Origin: Chondrus crispus
Taxonomy: Eukaryota; Rhodophyta; Florideophyceae; Gigartinales; Gigartinaceae
NCBI RefSeq assembly: GCF_000350225.1
Contig: NW_005179300.1
Coordinates: 339,200 to 403,199, forward strand
Direction of reading: 5' to 3'
Length of the DNA: 64,000 nucleotides
Shown: positions 22,726 to 34,046 of the stretch, piece after piece
Numbering within the stretch: position 1 is the first letter of the stretch
Layout of the letters: every line of letters begins with the position of its first letter
Program-made: the position numbers and the translations under genes
The notes under the pieces: generated by a model
Told to the model about the DNA's origin: nothing
Databases searched by the model: none
The model's input: only the letters and a program-made list of their open reading frames with translations

Positions 22726-24387
22726 ATGCACGGGGCAATGTTCGCGGGGAGGTACGGCCACGACGGCGGACGTTGGCCTCGCGCGAGCGAGTTTTGGGGA
22801 CGGAGCATGACCGACGCCCCTTTGTTATTCGAGAGGGCACCGTTCCTTTCAACGGAAGGGTTGCGGGACCCGGACTTGATCCGTACCTACGCGACGGCAA
22901 CCGGCGAGCTCCCGGGTGGCCTCAGCTTACAGACTGTGTTTTCCAGAGACTTCAGCCATCGATTGGTCGTAGCGAATGAGTTACTACGCCCCGAGTTCAG
23001 GCGGACGGATGCCGAATCGCGAGAAGCGTTCGTAAGTTTCATTCGACAGCGCATCCGTCCTACCCCGTGCGACCGGCTAGTTCCCCGGGGGTGGGACTTA
23101 GACACGTGGGCGTACCGTGAGGAGGCCGACCGTGGGTATGTTGGCAATTTGCGGCATATTATGGGAGGACTCCGCGAAAGGGAGGAGGAACCATCCGTGT
23201 CGATGATGGCGTGGGACGCGCCGTTGCTGCCGGCAGGGTATGCCGTCGAATTGGAGAGGCGGAAGAACCCCGCCATGCATGGGAAACTCAAGTTTGAGCG
23301 TCGTATGCGGAACCGCATGGGGGTTTTCATCGCCTACGAGTGGGTAGAGGTAACCTCGTTCGAGCGAGTGACGTTGCGCACGGGGTATCCAGATCTACCG
23401 ACGTGGTTCGACCAGTATGAAGTCCCGGCGGACTTCATTGCTGAGCTTCCACCATGCCTGGTGTACTACGGTCTAGGCATGATGGAAGATCCTCAATCAC
23501 CCAAGTGGATGGTGTTTCTGAGTGAATGGCTTGCTATCATTTCGACGCGCTTCATCTGGTCCACGTATGATGGTCGCTTATATGTGCTCACGACAGCCGT
23601 TGTGGAGTGGCTGCGGTGTCTCGATTTGACAAGGGTGTTGGGGACTGCCTTTCTGCAGGGTCGACTTCATGCGCTGCTAGATCTCCATGACAGCGTTGAC
23701 TGGCCTCGGGTTCCTTATAGTCAAGGGCATCACTTCGACAATCCCCGAGTGAGGAATCACTCGCCCGGGCGGCGGTTTGATGCCGGTACGCCGCTGACGG
23801 GGAACTGGGATCGCATTGAAGCCGGAACGTTGAACGTCACCCAGTCTGACCTGCTGTTGGGCCGACCGGAGACCACCTCCGGGGTTGGTGGAGAAAATGC
23901 ACGCGGGCGACCGCGTGAGGAAGTAGCCGAGGGCGATCCGGGCCACTGTGCGCCTGAACCCGCCCGCGTGAGGGCGAAACACGGCGAGCGCAGTACAACG
24001 ACCGATGTCGTGATGGCCGAAGGTGCAGCTGTCGTGCCGCCGGTAGCGCAAGCGGAGGGAACCGGGTGCGATCCGCTTGAGTTGTCTGACGCCAAGTTGC
24101 TCGCGTTACTTCGCAATCCTCTGATGGCGGCGAAAGAGAGACGCCTGGTTGCGGAGGCGGACTCCGTGGAGGTAACCGAGGTGGCGGGTCGCGCGAGTGT
24201 GCCCCCGTCCGAACCTCTTCCGACGGAGGTACCCCTCCGCCCGGAGACGGGGGAGGAGCCCGATCGAGGCGTCGGAGCGGAGAAGTCGACTCCCGCAGGA
24301 GGGGAAGGGGAGGGAGGGGTGACTCCTGGTGGAACCCGCGAGGTGGTCCCGGAGGAGGAACTCGAAGGCTACGAGGAAGAGAAGTAG
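22726..24387 (+). CDS. Antisense-ORF family protein, intact copy (no known domain)
   Basis: 553 codons, uninterrupted. No known domain recognised. The folded part appears to span ~40-360, with ELPGGLSLQTVFSRD, the strongly conserved KWMVFLSEWLAI, and a TYDGRLYVLTTAVVEWLRCL segment. Residues ~360-553 are low-complexity, rich in Glu, Gly, Pro and Arg, with a short helix-like LELSDAKLLALLRNP. Decayed relatives lie at 54812-54198 (minus) and 61211-63133. The ORF starts 174 bp from an LTR-type start (22552) and points away from it, the same geometry as the relatives. It is likely carried antisense near the 3' end of a gypsy-like element. Function unknown. The first Met is used; Met-28 is an alternative. 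Confidence 0.7.
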   Translation: MHGAMFAGRYGHDGGRWPRASEFWGRSMTDAPLLFERAPFLSTEGLRDPDLIRTYATATGELPGGLSLQTVFSRDFSHRLVVANELLRPEFRRTDAESREAFVSFIRQRIRPTPCDRLVPRGWDLDTWAYREEADRGYVGNLRHIMGGLREREEEPSVSMMAWDAPLLPAGYAVELERRKNPAMHGKLKFERRMRNRMGVFIAYEWVEVTSFERVTLRTGYPDLPTWFDQYEVPADFIAELPPCLVYYGLGMMEDPQSPKWMVFLSEWLAIISTRFIWSTYDGRLYVLTTAVVEWLRCLDLTRVLGTAFLQGRLHALLDLHDSVDWPRVPYSQGHHFDNPRVRNHSPGRRFDAGTPLTGNWDRIEAGTLNVTQSDLLLGRPETTSGVGGENARGRPREEVAEGDPGHCAPEPARVRAKHGERSTTTDVVMAEGAAVVPPVAQAEGTGCDPLELSDAKLLALLRNPLMAAKERRLVAEADSVEVTEVAGRASVPPSEPLPTEVPLRPETGEEPDRGVGAEKSTPAGGEGEGGVTPGGTREVVPEEELEGYEEEK

Positions 24388-24511
24388 TCCGAGGTGAGGC
24401 GTCGACCAACCGGCTGGTCGGCGGTCGCGGCCAGTCGCGCGGGCTGGGTGGGTCGCGCCTCGATACACCTCGGACCTGCGAGTGAGAGTCCTCGGGTCTC
24501 GAGTTTCTTAG

Positions 24512-25086
24512 TTGACCAGCGTCGGATATGCGAGCTGTAACCTTCTCGCGTTTTGTCGAGGTGATAAGTAACATCCTCGATCAACCGAGTTTGGGATCCG
24601 GGGCTAACGACTTCATTAATGGACCAGCTTCTATTATGCGAGCTGTACACTCTCGCGTTTGTCGAGGTAACAAGTAGAAATCCTCGGTCAAGCGAGTTCG
24701 AGATCCGCGGTGACGAGTTCATTCCTTGACCAGCTTCGATTATGCGAGCTGTACACTCTCGAGTTTGTCGAGGTAACAAGTAGAAATCCTCGGGCGAGCG
24801 AGTTCGAGATCCGCGGTGACAAGTTCATTAATTGACGAGATTCCGGTAGGTAAGCTGTACACTTTTCTCGTTGTCGAGGTAAAAGTAAAATCCTCAGTCA
24901 ACGAGTTGCGGATCAGTGGTGGACGAGTTCATTAATAGACGAGCGTCGGGTATGCAAGCTGTACAATCCTCTCGTTGCCGAGGTAATAGAAAAATCCTCT
25001 GTCAACGAGTTGGGGATCCGCGGATAACGAGTTCGTTAGTTGACCAGCTGCGATTATGCGAGCTGTAAACTCTCGCGTTTGTCGAG
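24512..25086. repeat. ~105-bp tandem array, about 5.5 units
   Basis: Units begin near 24512, 24621, 24727, 24832, 24937 and 25040 with TTGACCAGC-like sequence, followed by TATGCGAGCTGTA, TCGAGGTAA and AATCCTCGG blocks. Units differ by 10-20%, so it is not a recent expansion. It follows the 553-aa ORF and ends at the right 77-bp repeat. Minus-strand reading frames through it are periodic but probably not genes. Confidence 0.9.
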
Positions 25087-25089
25087 CGT

Positions 25090-25166
25090 GAGGGAGAAAT
25101 ACACGTGTACACGTGGGATAACTCGCGTGTGCCTCGCTATTGAGGGAGGCATGTTAGTGCACTACA
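25090..25166 (-). repeat. 77-bp direct repeat, right copy
   Basis: Direct copy of 22476-22552, ending in GCACTACA. Together they bracket the 553-aa ORF and its tandem array (about 2.6 kb). Confidence 0.85.
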
Positions 25167-25571
25167 CCGACTCTGCTTGTGCCAACTAGGGGACCCACAC
25201 TCACAGTGATTTGGGTCGGGCCTATAGCACTAAGTAGGACTTACTGCCCACCGTGTTCAACGGAACAGGGGGTACGGCGAATTTATAGCCTGGCAGTGGC
25301 CCTCGCAGTAACGGTCCAGAGGACCACTTCGCACTTTAGTCCGGAAGCTCTGCGCTACCGGTAACCGGGCGCAAGATTTGCGGCGAGCTCAAGGCTCACT
25401 CTAACTAGCTTCGTCTTGTGGCTCCGGCGAGACAACGACCAGAATCCCGTTCAGTTTCGTGTGCAACCAATCTCTCTCGTTTTCCAGGTCCGGTTTCGGC
25501 AGTGGCTTTTGGAGTCAAGTGACGGTTTTGGGAATCCGGGTGGGCCAAAGTTTGTTCCATCCACTTATAAG
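25167..25571. other. Unassigned repeat-flanking DNA
   Basis: Non-coding DNA between the 77-bp repeat and R2. On the minus strand it may be the remainder of the copia LTR of which R2 is the start. No internal repeat seen. Confidence 0.35.
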
Positions 25572-25972
25572 TGTTCTGGAAACGGAGTAACTCTCTCGTA
25601 GCGACGCGTGGCGCGGCAGTCCTGCACCCTTTCCGAGGGGTGCGGTGGTGTGACGCGGCAGTGGCGGGGCTCACGAGGGCAGCAGACAGCTCTGTGCAGT
25701 TGTGCTTGCTTCAGCAGTTTGATAATGTCAAGCGGCTGGGGATCGTGTCTCTCCCAGATTTACTCACCCAAGCCAGAGCCGACTTGATATGAACAAGTGG
25801 AGCTATACCTACGTATCGCAAAACGCAAACAGAACCATATCTCCCTGATGTGGGAGTTATCCCCGACTAATTAATATCTAGAAATTAACCAATAAAATGT
25901 CCAACATCACAAGTTGATTGTTCGAATAACTTCCTTACGTAAGCACCATCATTTATGTAAGCACCATCACCT
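25572..25972. repeat. Repeat R2: unoccupied copy of the piggyBac target
   Basis: Matches the piggyBac left flank (TGTTCTGGAAAC then GTAACTCTCTC) and continues without interruption into the right flank (CGACGCGTGGCGCGG and onward). GTAG at 25598-25601 stands where the occupied copy has CTAG on both sides. The rest matches 16496-16874 almost base for base, including the ATGTAAGCACCATCA pair. Confidence 0.88.
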
Positions 25973-26505
25973 ACCACGTCATCGATGGCCCAGTGAAAAA
26001 GGCCAGCAAAATTCTCAACATCTGCCCCAATAGTCACTAGACCCTCCATTGTGTTGTTCCGCGCAGTTTCGGCTGCCTTTCTGCGCGCGTGTGCGCGTCG
26101 CACATACAAAGGCCGCACCGATTTCTTGAAAGTCGCAACATCGAGGCGAAACGAAGCAGCTCTGCGCTCCCAGGTGGCCTCATATAGCCGAGAGACGCAC
26201 AGCGGAGTGCTTGTTGGATATCATTTGCGCCTTTGCCTCCGCCGCTTCCTGTCCATCTACTCTGACCTCTACCGCATCAGTCTCATGGCATTCGCACTTT
26301 TAAGGACACCTCTCCGGGTATCAATCCATCTCGAAGAGGCCATCTGTGAGTCCGAACCCAAAATTTGAGCGCGAAACTGACACTGTTTCTCCTTCATCAT
26401 CGCTTCTATTTGTGTCATTGTTTTGATTTCATCCCGACGTTCAGCCCATTCCGGACGAGGCACGGAAAGGGGCCGTGTTGGATCAGTGGGCCATGTTCCG
26501 GCACG

Positions 26506-27215
26506 TCAGAATGAGGAGCAAATGTTTTTGGGGTTGAAAGAATTCTCGTATGCCGTCTTCATCATTGAGCAGAAATCGTACTTAGTCCAAATGTCGTCTC
26601 GTTCTGACGCCATTAATGCGCTTATTACTTGTTTTAGTGCTTGCCTAAATGGTCCAAAAAGTACAGTATCACATGGCTGCGTTCTACCGGACGTATGTGA
26701 GGGTACGGCGTACGCAATGATGTTGATCGTCGCAAACAGTTCCAGCATCCGCAGGGACATATGCGAGCGATAGCCATCATAAATTAGAAGGACCTTTCTG
26801 TTTAAGCCGTGCGAGTCCTTGACTAAACGTACGAACTGGAGTGCCCAGCAAAAAATTTAATGGTGTCTACACCTCCGATATTTTCTCTAACTGCCACGAG
26901 TGCCCCTCTAGAAAGTCTTTCTAGGTACGAGTCAATTTTTGTAACTCCATTGACAACGACCTGCCGGAAAGAAATACGGCATCTCTTGAAAACAAATAAA
27001 GGTATATGTGCAGAACCGTCTGCAGCAATTAAAGGCATCACGGTGACACGCGGAATATTGGCAAATCGTGGTGCCCGGGCGTCGGAGCGACTTTTTCGCG
27101 ATGTGTACTGCTTACGACTGGAGCGTCCAGCGACGTCTTTTCCTGGCGTTGCCACAACTTCATCTAGATTATAGATGCTAGATGCGTCAAGGTTATGCTC
27201 CTTGATTATTTCATA
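26506..27215 (-). pseudogene. DDE_1 (pogo/Tigger-like) transposase, broken
   Basis: Minus-strand fragments in order: SSIYNLDEVVATPG near 27210-27140 (first catalytic Asp), VTVMPLIAADGSAHIPLFVFK (27155-26823 frame), LLIYDGYRSHMS near 26790 (second Asp), and AVPSHTSGRTQPCD (26760-26506 frame, third Asp). These are the hallmark blocks of the DDE_1 superfamily endonuclease. At least one frameshift near 26800 breaks it, and the N-terminal helix-turn-helix region was not found. Minus ORFs at 26463-26269 and 26118-25885 may be its decayed C-terminus. Confidence 0.8.
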
Positions 27216-28138
27216 TTACAGCGAAATGCGTGGTCAGCGTTTCAGCATTACACGCTTTAAATCTTTCTGCCTCTTGGCGGCAAAGACGACTGAAAGAGAT
27301 AGCCTGTTGATGGTACACTGTTAATCCCCTCTGCCACTTTCTGCCAGGCGTTCCACTTCTAAATGGAAGGTGCTCGCTCCTTACAAGCGGCATGGTAAGG
27401 ACTGTGGTACAATTGCAAAGTGGCGCTATTGCACTAGGCAGGCGCCAGGGGCCTCGCCGACTACAGTAGTAAGATGTTAACCGATACGGTGCATACGTGG
27501 CCAGCACGTATAGATGTGGCCACGTGGGAGTCCACGTGTAGTTAGTGGCACCAGCTCGTGCAGGTGTACACGTGGTGCGCGACCGATCGGTGGGTTAGTA
27601 CAATAGTCATTTTTAGTTACCGTAAGCTACAGTAAGCTGGCTACAGTATGTACAGCTACTGTAGTTCGTCCGGTGCCACCGCCCTACTAGGGGGTATAAG
27701 ATAGGGGGGCACCGGGCTGGAAGTAAACCGAGGCAAGCACGCCTCCCCTTACTTCATACCCTAGTCCTTCTAGCGTATGGTTAAGTAAGTCCCTCAGGAT
27801 TCCAGCTCGCCACCGGTCGTACTGCTCTACACCCCAGTACGACTGCGCGTGTCCAGTCCGGTGTAACTCCCTTGTCCTGTGCTTCCTACCGTTCCGGATT
27901 ATTCTACCTGACGCTGCAGTGTAGCGGTCCCCCAGGCCCCCTCATTTTAGTTACAGCCTGTCCTTTTCCGTTTTCGGTTTAGCGTCCCTACGGTTGTACC
28001 ACATTTTTGGTACTCTTGTGGAGGGACGCCTGGGGTTTCTAGACCCTCACCGTCGAGCTCAGGAAAGAAGACATCCGATTCGGTACGTGGAAAAGTTGAA
28101 AAACACGTATCAACCCCCGGTTCAAGCAAGAAGTCAAG
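27216..28138 (+). other. Probable diverged 5' LTR and leader of gypsy element E1
   Basis: Directly upstream of a gag-like start at 28139 and rich in LTR-type sequence: CACGTG motifs (27520-27570) and TACAGTA/TACTGTAG words (27620-27665). The borders are uncertain; TGTAGTTAG near 27537 and GTACCACA near 28003 are candidate ends. No second copy in the window lets me fix them. Confidence 0.45.
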
Positions 28139-30996
28139 ATGAATCCGACCGGAACCCCGGCGGAAGACTCCGATTCGGGACGGGGCAGTGCTCGCTGCGG
28201 CTCAGTCCGGGCGAGTACGGGTAGCAGGTGACCCGGGTCCGTACGCCCCCGTGTCGAAAACCCGGAGTCAGCCACTTTTCAACGGGCGCTGGATATAATT
28301 CTATCACGCGTACGATGGCAGATTTGCCTAGTGTATCTAGACGACGTTATCGTCTTTCCGCGTACGCACGCGGAGCACGCGAAACATTTGGACGCGGTCT
28401 TGGGGCTTTTGAGAAGCGCCGGCATTTCTCTCAAGTTGAAGAAATGCAGCTTCTTTCAGGCACGCGTACACTACCTGGGGCATGTGATATCCCCAGGGAA
28501 GTTAAGCGTGGCAGAAGCCGCGGCGGACGCGTTCGGGACATTTACGTTTCCCCGAACGCTGACACAAGTCAGGTCATTTCTTGGGGCATGTAATGTCTAC
28601 CGCCGCTTTGTGCAGGGGTTCGCGAAAATCGCGCTCCCCCTCACCAATATGACGCGGAAAGACGCGGATCTGGACTACGATAACCCGACCGCAGCTCAGG
28701 TTCACGCGTTCAAAGAGCTCAGGGCGCGGATGATCGCGCCCCCAATTCTCGCGCTCCCGAGATACGGACGACCGTATATGATTGATACTGACGCGAACGC
28801 GTATCAACTGGGATGCACGCTTTTACAAGAGCACGACGGGACCAACGATTGGCGTCCCGTCGGCTATTGGTCGTATTCCCTCAACGATAGTGAGCGGAAC
28901 TACAGTGCGACTGAACGCGAATGTTTCGCCGTAGTGTGGGCAGTCCGCACACTGCGGCCCACTTTGAGGGAACGAAATTTACCGTGAGGACAGACCATGA
29001 CGCGTTACGATGGCTGATGTCCCTCACAGAAAGCTCCGGCCGACTGACGCGTTGGCGACTACGGTTAGCGGAGTATGACTTCATCATCCAATACACACCT
29101 GGACGCGTTCATCAAGTACCCGACGCGCTGTCGCGTCTCATTCCCCCGAGGACCGCCGACGATCCTCGGAAGGCCGTCGACGTGGATGACGACATTCCCA
29201 CCTTCGACGGCACTACCGTACGCGATGTGTCAGATGAATTTCGCGGCCATACTTGTACCGCGAAATGCGACCGCAAGAGCGACCATGTGTTCGTCACAAC
29301 GCGAAACAAGGCGGGGAGAAGGAGAAAAATGCGTTCACGCGACGGGCCGGTGGGCGACGAAGAAGCCCCGGCTTTACAAGAACGCGACGACCTATGGCCT
29401 CAGATAGAAGAATTCGACGCGGTGGATATTGAACGCGCTCAAGAACCAGGAATTGACGCGTCAGGCTCCCAGGTCGCTCCTCCACAGAACGACCTACCGG
29501 CCCCTCTCACCATGGAGGAGATAGCCGAGGAGCAACGCGTCGACGATTTCTGCCAAACCGTACTGGCCAGACAATCGGAAAGTCGCGACTCCGTGTTCTT
29601 TGAGGACCACCAAGGTGTTTTGAAGCGCAAGCGCCCCTACGATCCTGATATCATTCAAGTGGTGGTCCCTCAGTCACTACGCGCGCTTCTTTTGCGGCTC
29701 TGCCCTGACCCCGCGATCGCGGGACATCTGCGGCAGAACGGCATGTACCACTCGCTCCGACGCAGGTATTACTGGCCACATTTGGCCGCGGACGTGGCAG
29801 CGACAGTACGCGGAAGCCGGACATGCGCGAAGAATAGCGTCAAACTCCGAAAACATCTCAACCGGCTGAGATTGTTCCCTGCTACGCGTCCATTGGAGAG
29901 CCTCGCGATAGACATTCTCGGACCGCTTCCCAAGACCAAGGGAGGAAAACAATCCCTTCTGGTAATAACAGACCGGTTCACAAAGTTAACTCAAGTCGTC
30001 GCGTTGAGGACAGTGACCGCGTATACAGTGGCGACCGCGTTTTGTGACGCGTGGGTTTTCAAGTACGGCATTCCGCGTTCGCTGTTTTCCGATAATGGAC
30101 CTCAATTTAACGCGAAGGTCTGCCACAGCGCGTGCCGGATCCTGGGGATTACAAACTTGTATACGTCCGCGTACCATCCCCAGACAAACGGCCAAGTGGA
30201 GCGCTACAATCGTACCATCGCGTCTATGTTGCGTAACTACGTCAACGAACATCAAGACGATTGGGATCTATACGTGGGGCCATTAACTTACGCGTACAAC
30301 TCTCACGTACACAGGTCTACGCGTACGACCCCATTCGAGCTTGTGCTCAGTCGACCTCCCCCAGAATTTTCGCTTCGACGGACGGAGGGAAACGCGCCCG
30401 TTCCGGATAGGAAAACGCATCGCGCGGAGTTTCTCAAGAAACTGGACGAGACAATTCAGAAGGCATATATGAGCCTGCGATGAACGCAGGCTCGCTACAA
30501 ACGCGATTTCGACAAACGCGTGAGACGCGTAAACACGCGAGTCAAGCCTGGAAATTATGCATACCTCGACCCTACGGACGGAGCGAAGACATCAAATAAG
30601 ATCGCGTCACCAGCCGTGGGACCTTACCGCGTCCTCGCGACTGACCAACGTACCATCACGATTGATCGTGAGGGGGTGAAAGAACGCGTGTCCGCGAACC
30701 GGTTTGTGTACGCGCCACCACCTGTGGACGCGCCACGGACAAGCATGACCGCTCCAGGTGACCTTACCAACAAGGTCACCTCGGGAACGCAGTACGCGGT
30801 GGACCAGCTTCTCGATCATCGCGTAATGGAAAACGGGACCGCGGAGTTCAAGGTGAAGTGGGCAAACTACGAAGAGCCCACTTGGACCGCAAGGACACAT
30901 ATCCCGGAAGAACTCGTCTCGCGCTACGCGAGCCGACTATGCGCATGCACGGGTAGGGACCTCGCAACCGAGTTAAACGCGGACGTTCCACCTTAA
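28139..30996 (+). pseudogene. Ty3/gypsy chromovirus E1: gag start fused to RT-RNase H-integrase-chromodomain
   Basis: A 30-codon gag-like start (28139-28231, SGRGSARCGS) ends at a stop. In the same frame RT then begins abruptly at 28271 (ATFQRALDII) and runs into LVYLDDVIVF, so about half of gag-pol has been deleted. RNase H has MIDTDANAYQLG. A one-base shift near 28970 moves to the frame holding the integrase: HHCC finger around 29720-29840, then D in [10 protein letters not shown] in LFSDNGPQF and E in [13 protein letters not shown] at 30481 replaces an Arg codon kept in E2. A chromodomain (YAVDQLLDHRV to HIPEELVSRY) ends pol. E2 is the close relative. Confidence 0.9.
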
Positions 30997-31003
30997 GGGG
31001 GGG
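30992..31003 (+). promoter_or_regulatory. Purine tract at E1 pol end
   Basis: CTTAAGGGGGGG overlapping the pol stop codon (TAA 30994-30996). The same tract ends pol in E2 (38602-38613, minus) and abuts LTRs F and H, which marks it as the plus-strand primer tract of this family. Confidence 0.7.
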
Positions 31004-31691
31004 CTCTCAACTGCTTTCTGACGCGTTGCGTTCGAAGTAATTCGGAGAAGCGAAGGACGCGCGCCCCTCGGCAGAGCCTACAATCAAGAAAGAATTGGAC
31101 CCTGAGCAGCCGTGCCAATGCGGCGGACGAACGCGGACTGTATTCGCAAAAACCAGAAGGCTGAAGATCACTTACCAAACTCATGAACGAGACGGCTGGC
31201 GTCGGAATAATACGCAAGGTGAGATGGAACACTGGGTCCGCAGACAGACAGCAGAGAGCACAGTACACGTGCAATGACGTTTCCGCGCTCGGAAGGGCTA
31301 CTATGCCCGCTGACTTCAGGCCGACCAGCAGCGGAACAAGGGACGCGACGCGCTATGCGCAGATTTGCACACGCGCACGAAGAGCAATGGAGATAGGCGC
31401 CAGGACTCGGACGTGAGACGCGGCAAGTCCTGGGACGATCCAGCGCCTTATGAATGGGCAGGAGATGACGACCGGTACTGTACGCTTGCGTGCAGTGGCC
31501 AAGCCGCCACCGCCTGGCGGAAATTTAACGAGAAATTAGCTCGGATGACGCGGTCAGCGACATGGAGTACACTGGCGCGCCGTACGCGGGACACGCAATT
31601 CTGCGGTAACTCGCACCGCGCCGCGATCCAAGCGGCCGACGCCCCTCCTCGCCAGCACGTCCTTAGACATCATAGGTACAGACCCTGTGGA

Positions 31692-32010
31692 CGATCGCGC
31701 AGCCGCGCCCGACCTGCACGCGACATGGCCGCGCAGCCGCGATATTCCCGTGAATGATACCCGAACGCGCATCAAGTACGCAAACGTGCCCTCGAAGCAG
31801 CACGGAGCTAGCTATGCAAACGATTGCGCAGTCGCGGCCGAATGTACGTGACACGGCCGCGCAGCCGCGATCGGGAAGCAAACGAGACCAAAACGCGGAC
31901 CACAAACATGGACGGGCCCTCGAGACAACATGGGGCTGACTATGCGGGCGATCGTGCAGTCGCAGCCGAACTGTACGCGAAACGGCCGCGCAGCCGCGAT
32001 CGTCCCGCAA
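31692..32010 (+). repeat. ~128-bp tandem repeat, three units with paired hairpin arms
   Basis: Units start near 31692, 31821 and 31949. Each holds a GATCGCGCAGTCGCGGCC-like arm, about 16 bases, then GGCCGCGCAGCCGCGATC. In units 2 and 3 the arms pair as 7 bp, a 4-nt internal loop and 7 bp. Unit 1 has a degenerate left arm. Confidence 0.7.
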
Positions 32011-33307
32011 GCGCTACCTGAGTCACTCGGATGCACTTCAGCGGGGCGGAACGCCCTCTCCGATCGCGTATGACCCCTTTGGGGGCCACTGAATCTGAGT
32101 TATCTGTCTATTCTGCAAACCGCGAACGCGAATTCCCAGCGAGGTGAAGAGCAGAAGGTCGTCGCGCGACAACCAATATGAGTTACGTCCACACCCTTGA
32201 GGCATGAACCACGGGAAGAGAAGACCAGAAGACTGTCGCGCGACGACCAAGAGATGAATAAGACTGCAGCTCAACGAGGCAGAGGCCATGTGGCCATAGA
32301 AGAGACCAAGGCATGGCGCACCCCCGACACCGCAAGCAAGAACCCGTCGCAAGGACCTCGGCGTACTGCGCCTGCGCACGACGCCATTAAGAGAACCACC
32401 CTCGCGTTCGTCACGAGAACCGCCGAGCGCTTAGACCGGAGAAGCACTGAGCTATGGCCACGCCAATTATCATGACGCTCCTGCATAACGGCACCCTCAA
32501 CCGCTCCTAGACTCATCGTGCTTGGGACTAATTAAGACGAACAGAAGGACACGCATCCCTCTGCGCCGCTGATAATAAGGACCCAGGGGCACGCAGTATG
32601 GCTGGGAGGGCGAGGGTGCTCGAACGCAACGCACCAACCCGCGGAAAACGGTGAAAATCTCGTACAGGTTCCGTTGGTACGGGACAGAGGACAGGACGTA
32701 CCCGCGAATTACGCAACCTGGAAAGCCTTGTTCTCAGGGCGTACACACGCGCACAGAGACGTCACCTCTGCACCACGACTGACCGAGCGCAGCACCATCC
32801 GCGAAAGCGGGGCTCCCCCGCTCATTAATCCCTCCCGTGATCACGCGCGACTCTCCAAAGACCAAGCTGAACGCGCCCCTCGGTCAACGAACCAACGCGA
32901 CTCGAGAAAGGAACAAGGACACCCCCGCGAACGCCAGAAGAGACGCACGCAGAACGCGCTTAGTGAGACGGAGCCCGGGTGAAGGACAGGCATGATGATC
33001 GTTGTCAATCTATACGCGCTGTGCAGCCCGTGTGCGCGGATGCGCATGCAAAAAATTTGGAAAATTTGGCAGGCGGAATTTGGCCCGGAGGAAGCGCGTG
33101 CATGCCGTGAAAAAAATGGAAAAATGGGGAGCAGAATTTGGCCCGGAGGACACGCATGCGTACGGCACGTGTGCGCGGATGCGCACCCGGACATGTTGCG
33201 GCGAGCGGCACGCAAGGGACGATAGGAAGGCCTCGTACAGTACTTCTGTCTTCCACGGATGAGTACAGACGCCCTCCGTATGGCGCACCACCACCGCCTC
33301 GACCGAC

Positions 33308-33700
33308 CTCGCAGCACACCCGTGCTCTTGCGCCGCCTCTCTCCTTGTGCGCGCTTGCACGCGCAGCGCCGCTACCGCCGCCGCTTCTGCCCTCGTGCCG
33401 ACGCGCGCACGGGCATCGCCCGCACCCGCCGCCGTTGTTACTTGTGCGCCGACGCACCCACGCGCTGCACTGCCGACTCGACCGCCCTCGCAGCACGCCC
33501 TGCTCTCACGCCGCCCCTCTCATTGTGCGCGCTTGCACGCGCATCGCCCGTCACCGCCACCATTGCTACCTCCGCGGCGACGCCCGCGGACTCACCACCG
33601 CCACTGCTGCTGCGCTGCACCGGCGCGCGCACGCGCATCGCCCGTCGCCGCCGCTGTTGCTGCCTCCGCGTCGACGCGATCACCGGCATCGCGCCGACCA
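33308..33700 (+). repeat. GC-rich ~180-bp direct repeat, two copies plus a partial
   Basis: TTGTGCGCGCTTGCACGCGC with its flanks recurs at 33340 and 33521, and GCGCACGCGCATCGCCCGTC-like sequence appears again near 33630. CpG-rich and low complexity. Confidence 0.65.
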
Positions 33701-34046
33701 AGAGCGCCGTAAGAACCTCCACGCACCGCAACTGCGCACAGCGCCATCAAGACACGAACCTCCGCAAACGGCTCAAGGACCTTCAGGCACGGTGTACGAG
33801 AACGCGGGCACAAGAGAAGAAACATCAAGCCCGCGTACGCGCTGTGTAAAAGAAGGAACCTCCCTACCCTGGGCGAGCAAGTGAGGTCGGAGATGTCACC
33901 GATGAATTAATTCTTCGGAATGCGTCGTTACAAGCGAAATGGTCGAACGGAACGACAGTGCGAATGTGACGGAATGCTCGTCATCGGCAGTGGAAGACAA
34001 TTAAGGAAACACGGCGAGATTCGTTCGTCCGTGCCGAAGGGGCCCT

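Larger units (their letters stand above)
30997..34046 (+). other. E1 post-pol cargo region
   Basis: About 3 kb of GC-rich, repetitive DNA between E1 pol and LTR A. It opens with CTCTCAACTGCT, closely matching the first bases after the E2 purine tract. It contains tandem hairpin units (31692-32010), a duplicated GAATTTGGCCCGGAGGA motif (33078 and 33136) and a roughly 180-bp repeat (33308-33700). Long ORFs here (33138-33884) are GC-driven low-complexity readings (Arg/Pro/His-rich) that I do not accept as genes. No host domain recognised. Confidence 0.5.

Noticed and set aside
23837-24574. 245-codon minus-strand ORF opposite the 553-aa gene
   Set aside because: Pro/Arg/Ser-rich shadow of the real plus-strand frame, running into the tandem array.
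24512-25086. CRISPR array
   Set aside because: Units are contiguous ~105-bp tandem repeats without unique spacers, in a eukaryotic nuclear context.
33138-33884. 248-codon Arg/Pro/His-rich ORF
   Set aside because: GC-rich tandem repeats keep several frames open on both strands; the reading is repetitive and not protein-like.
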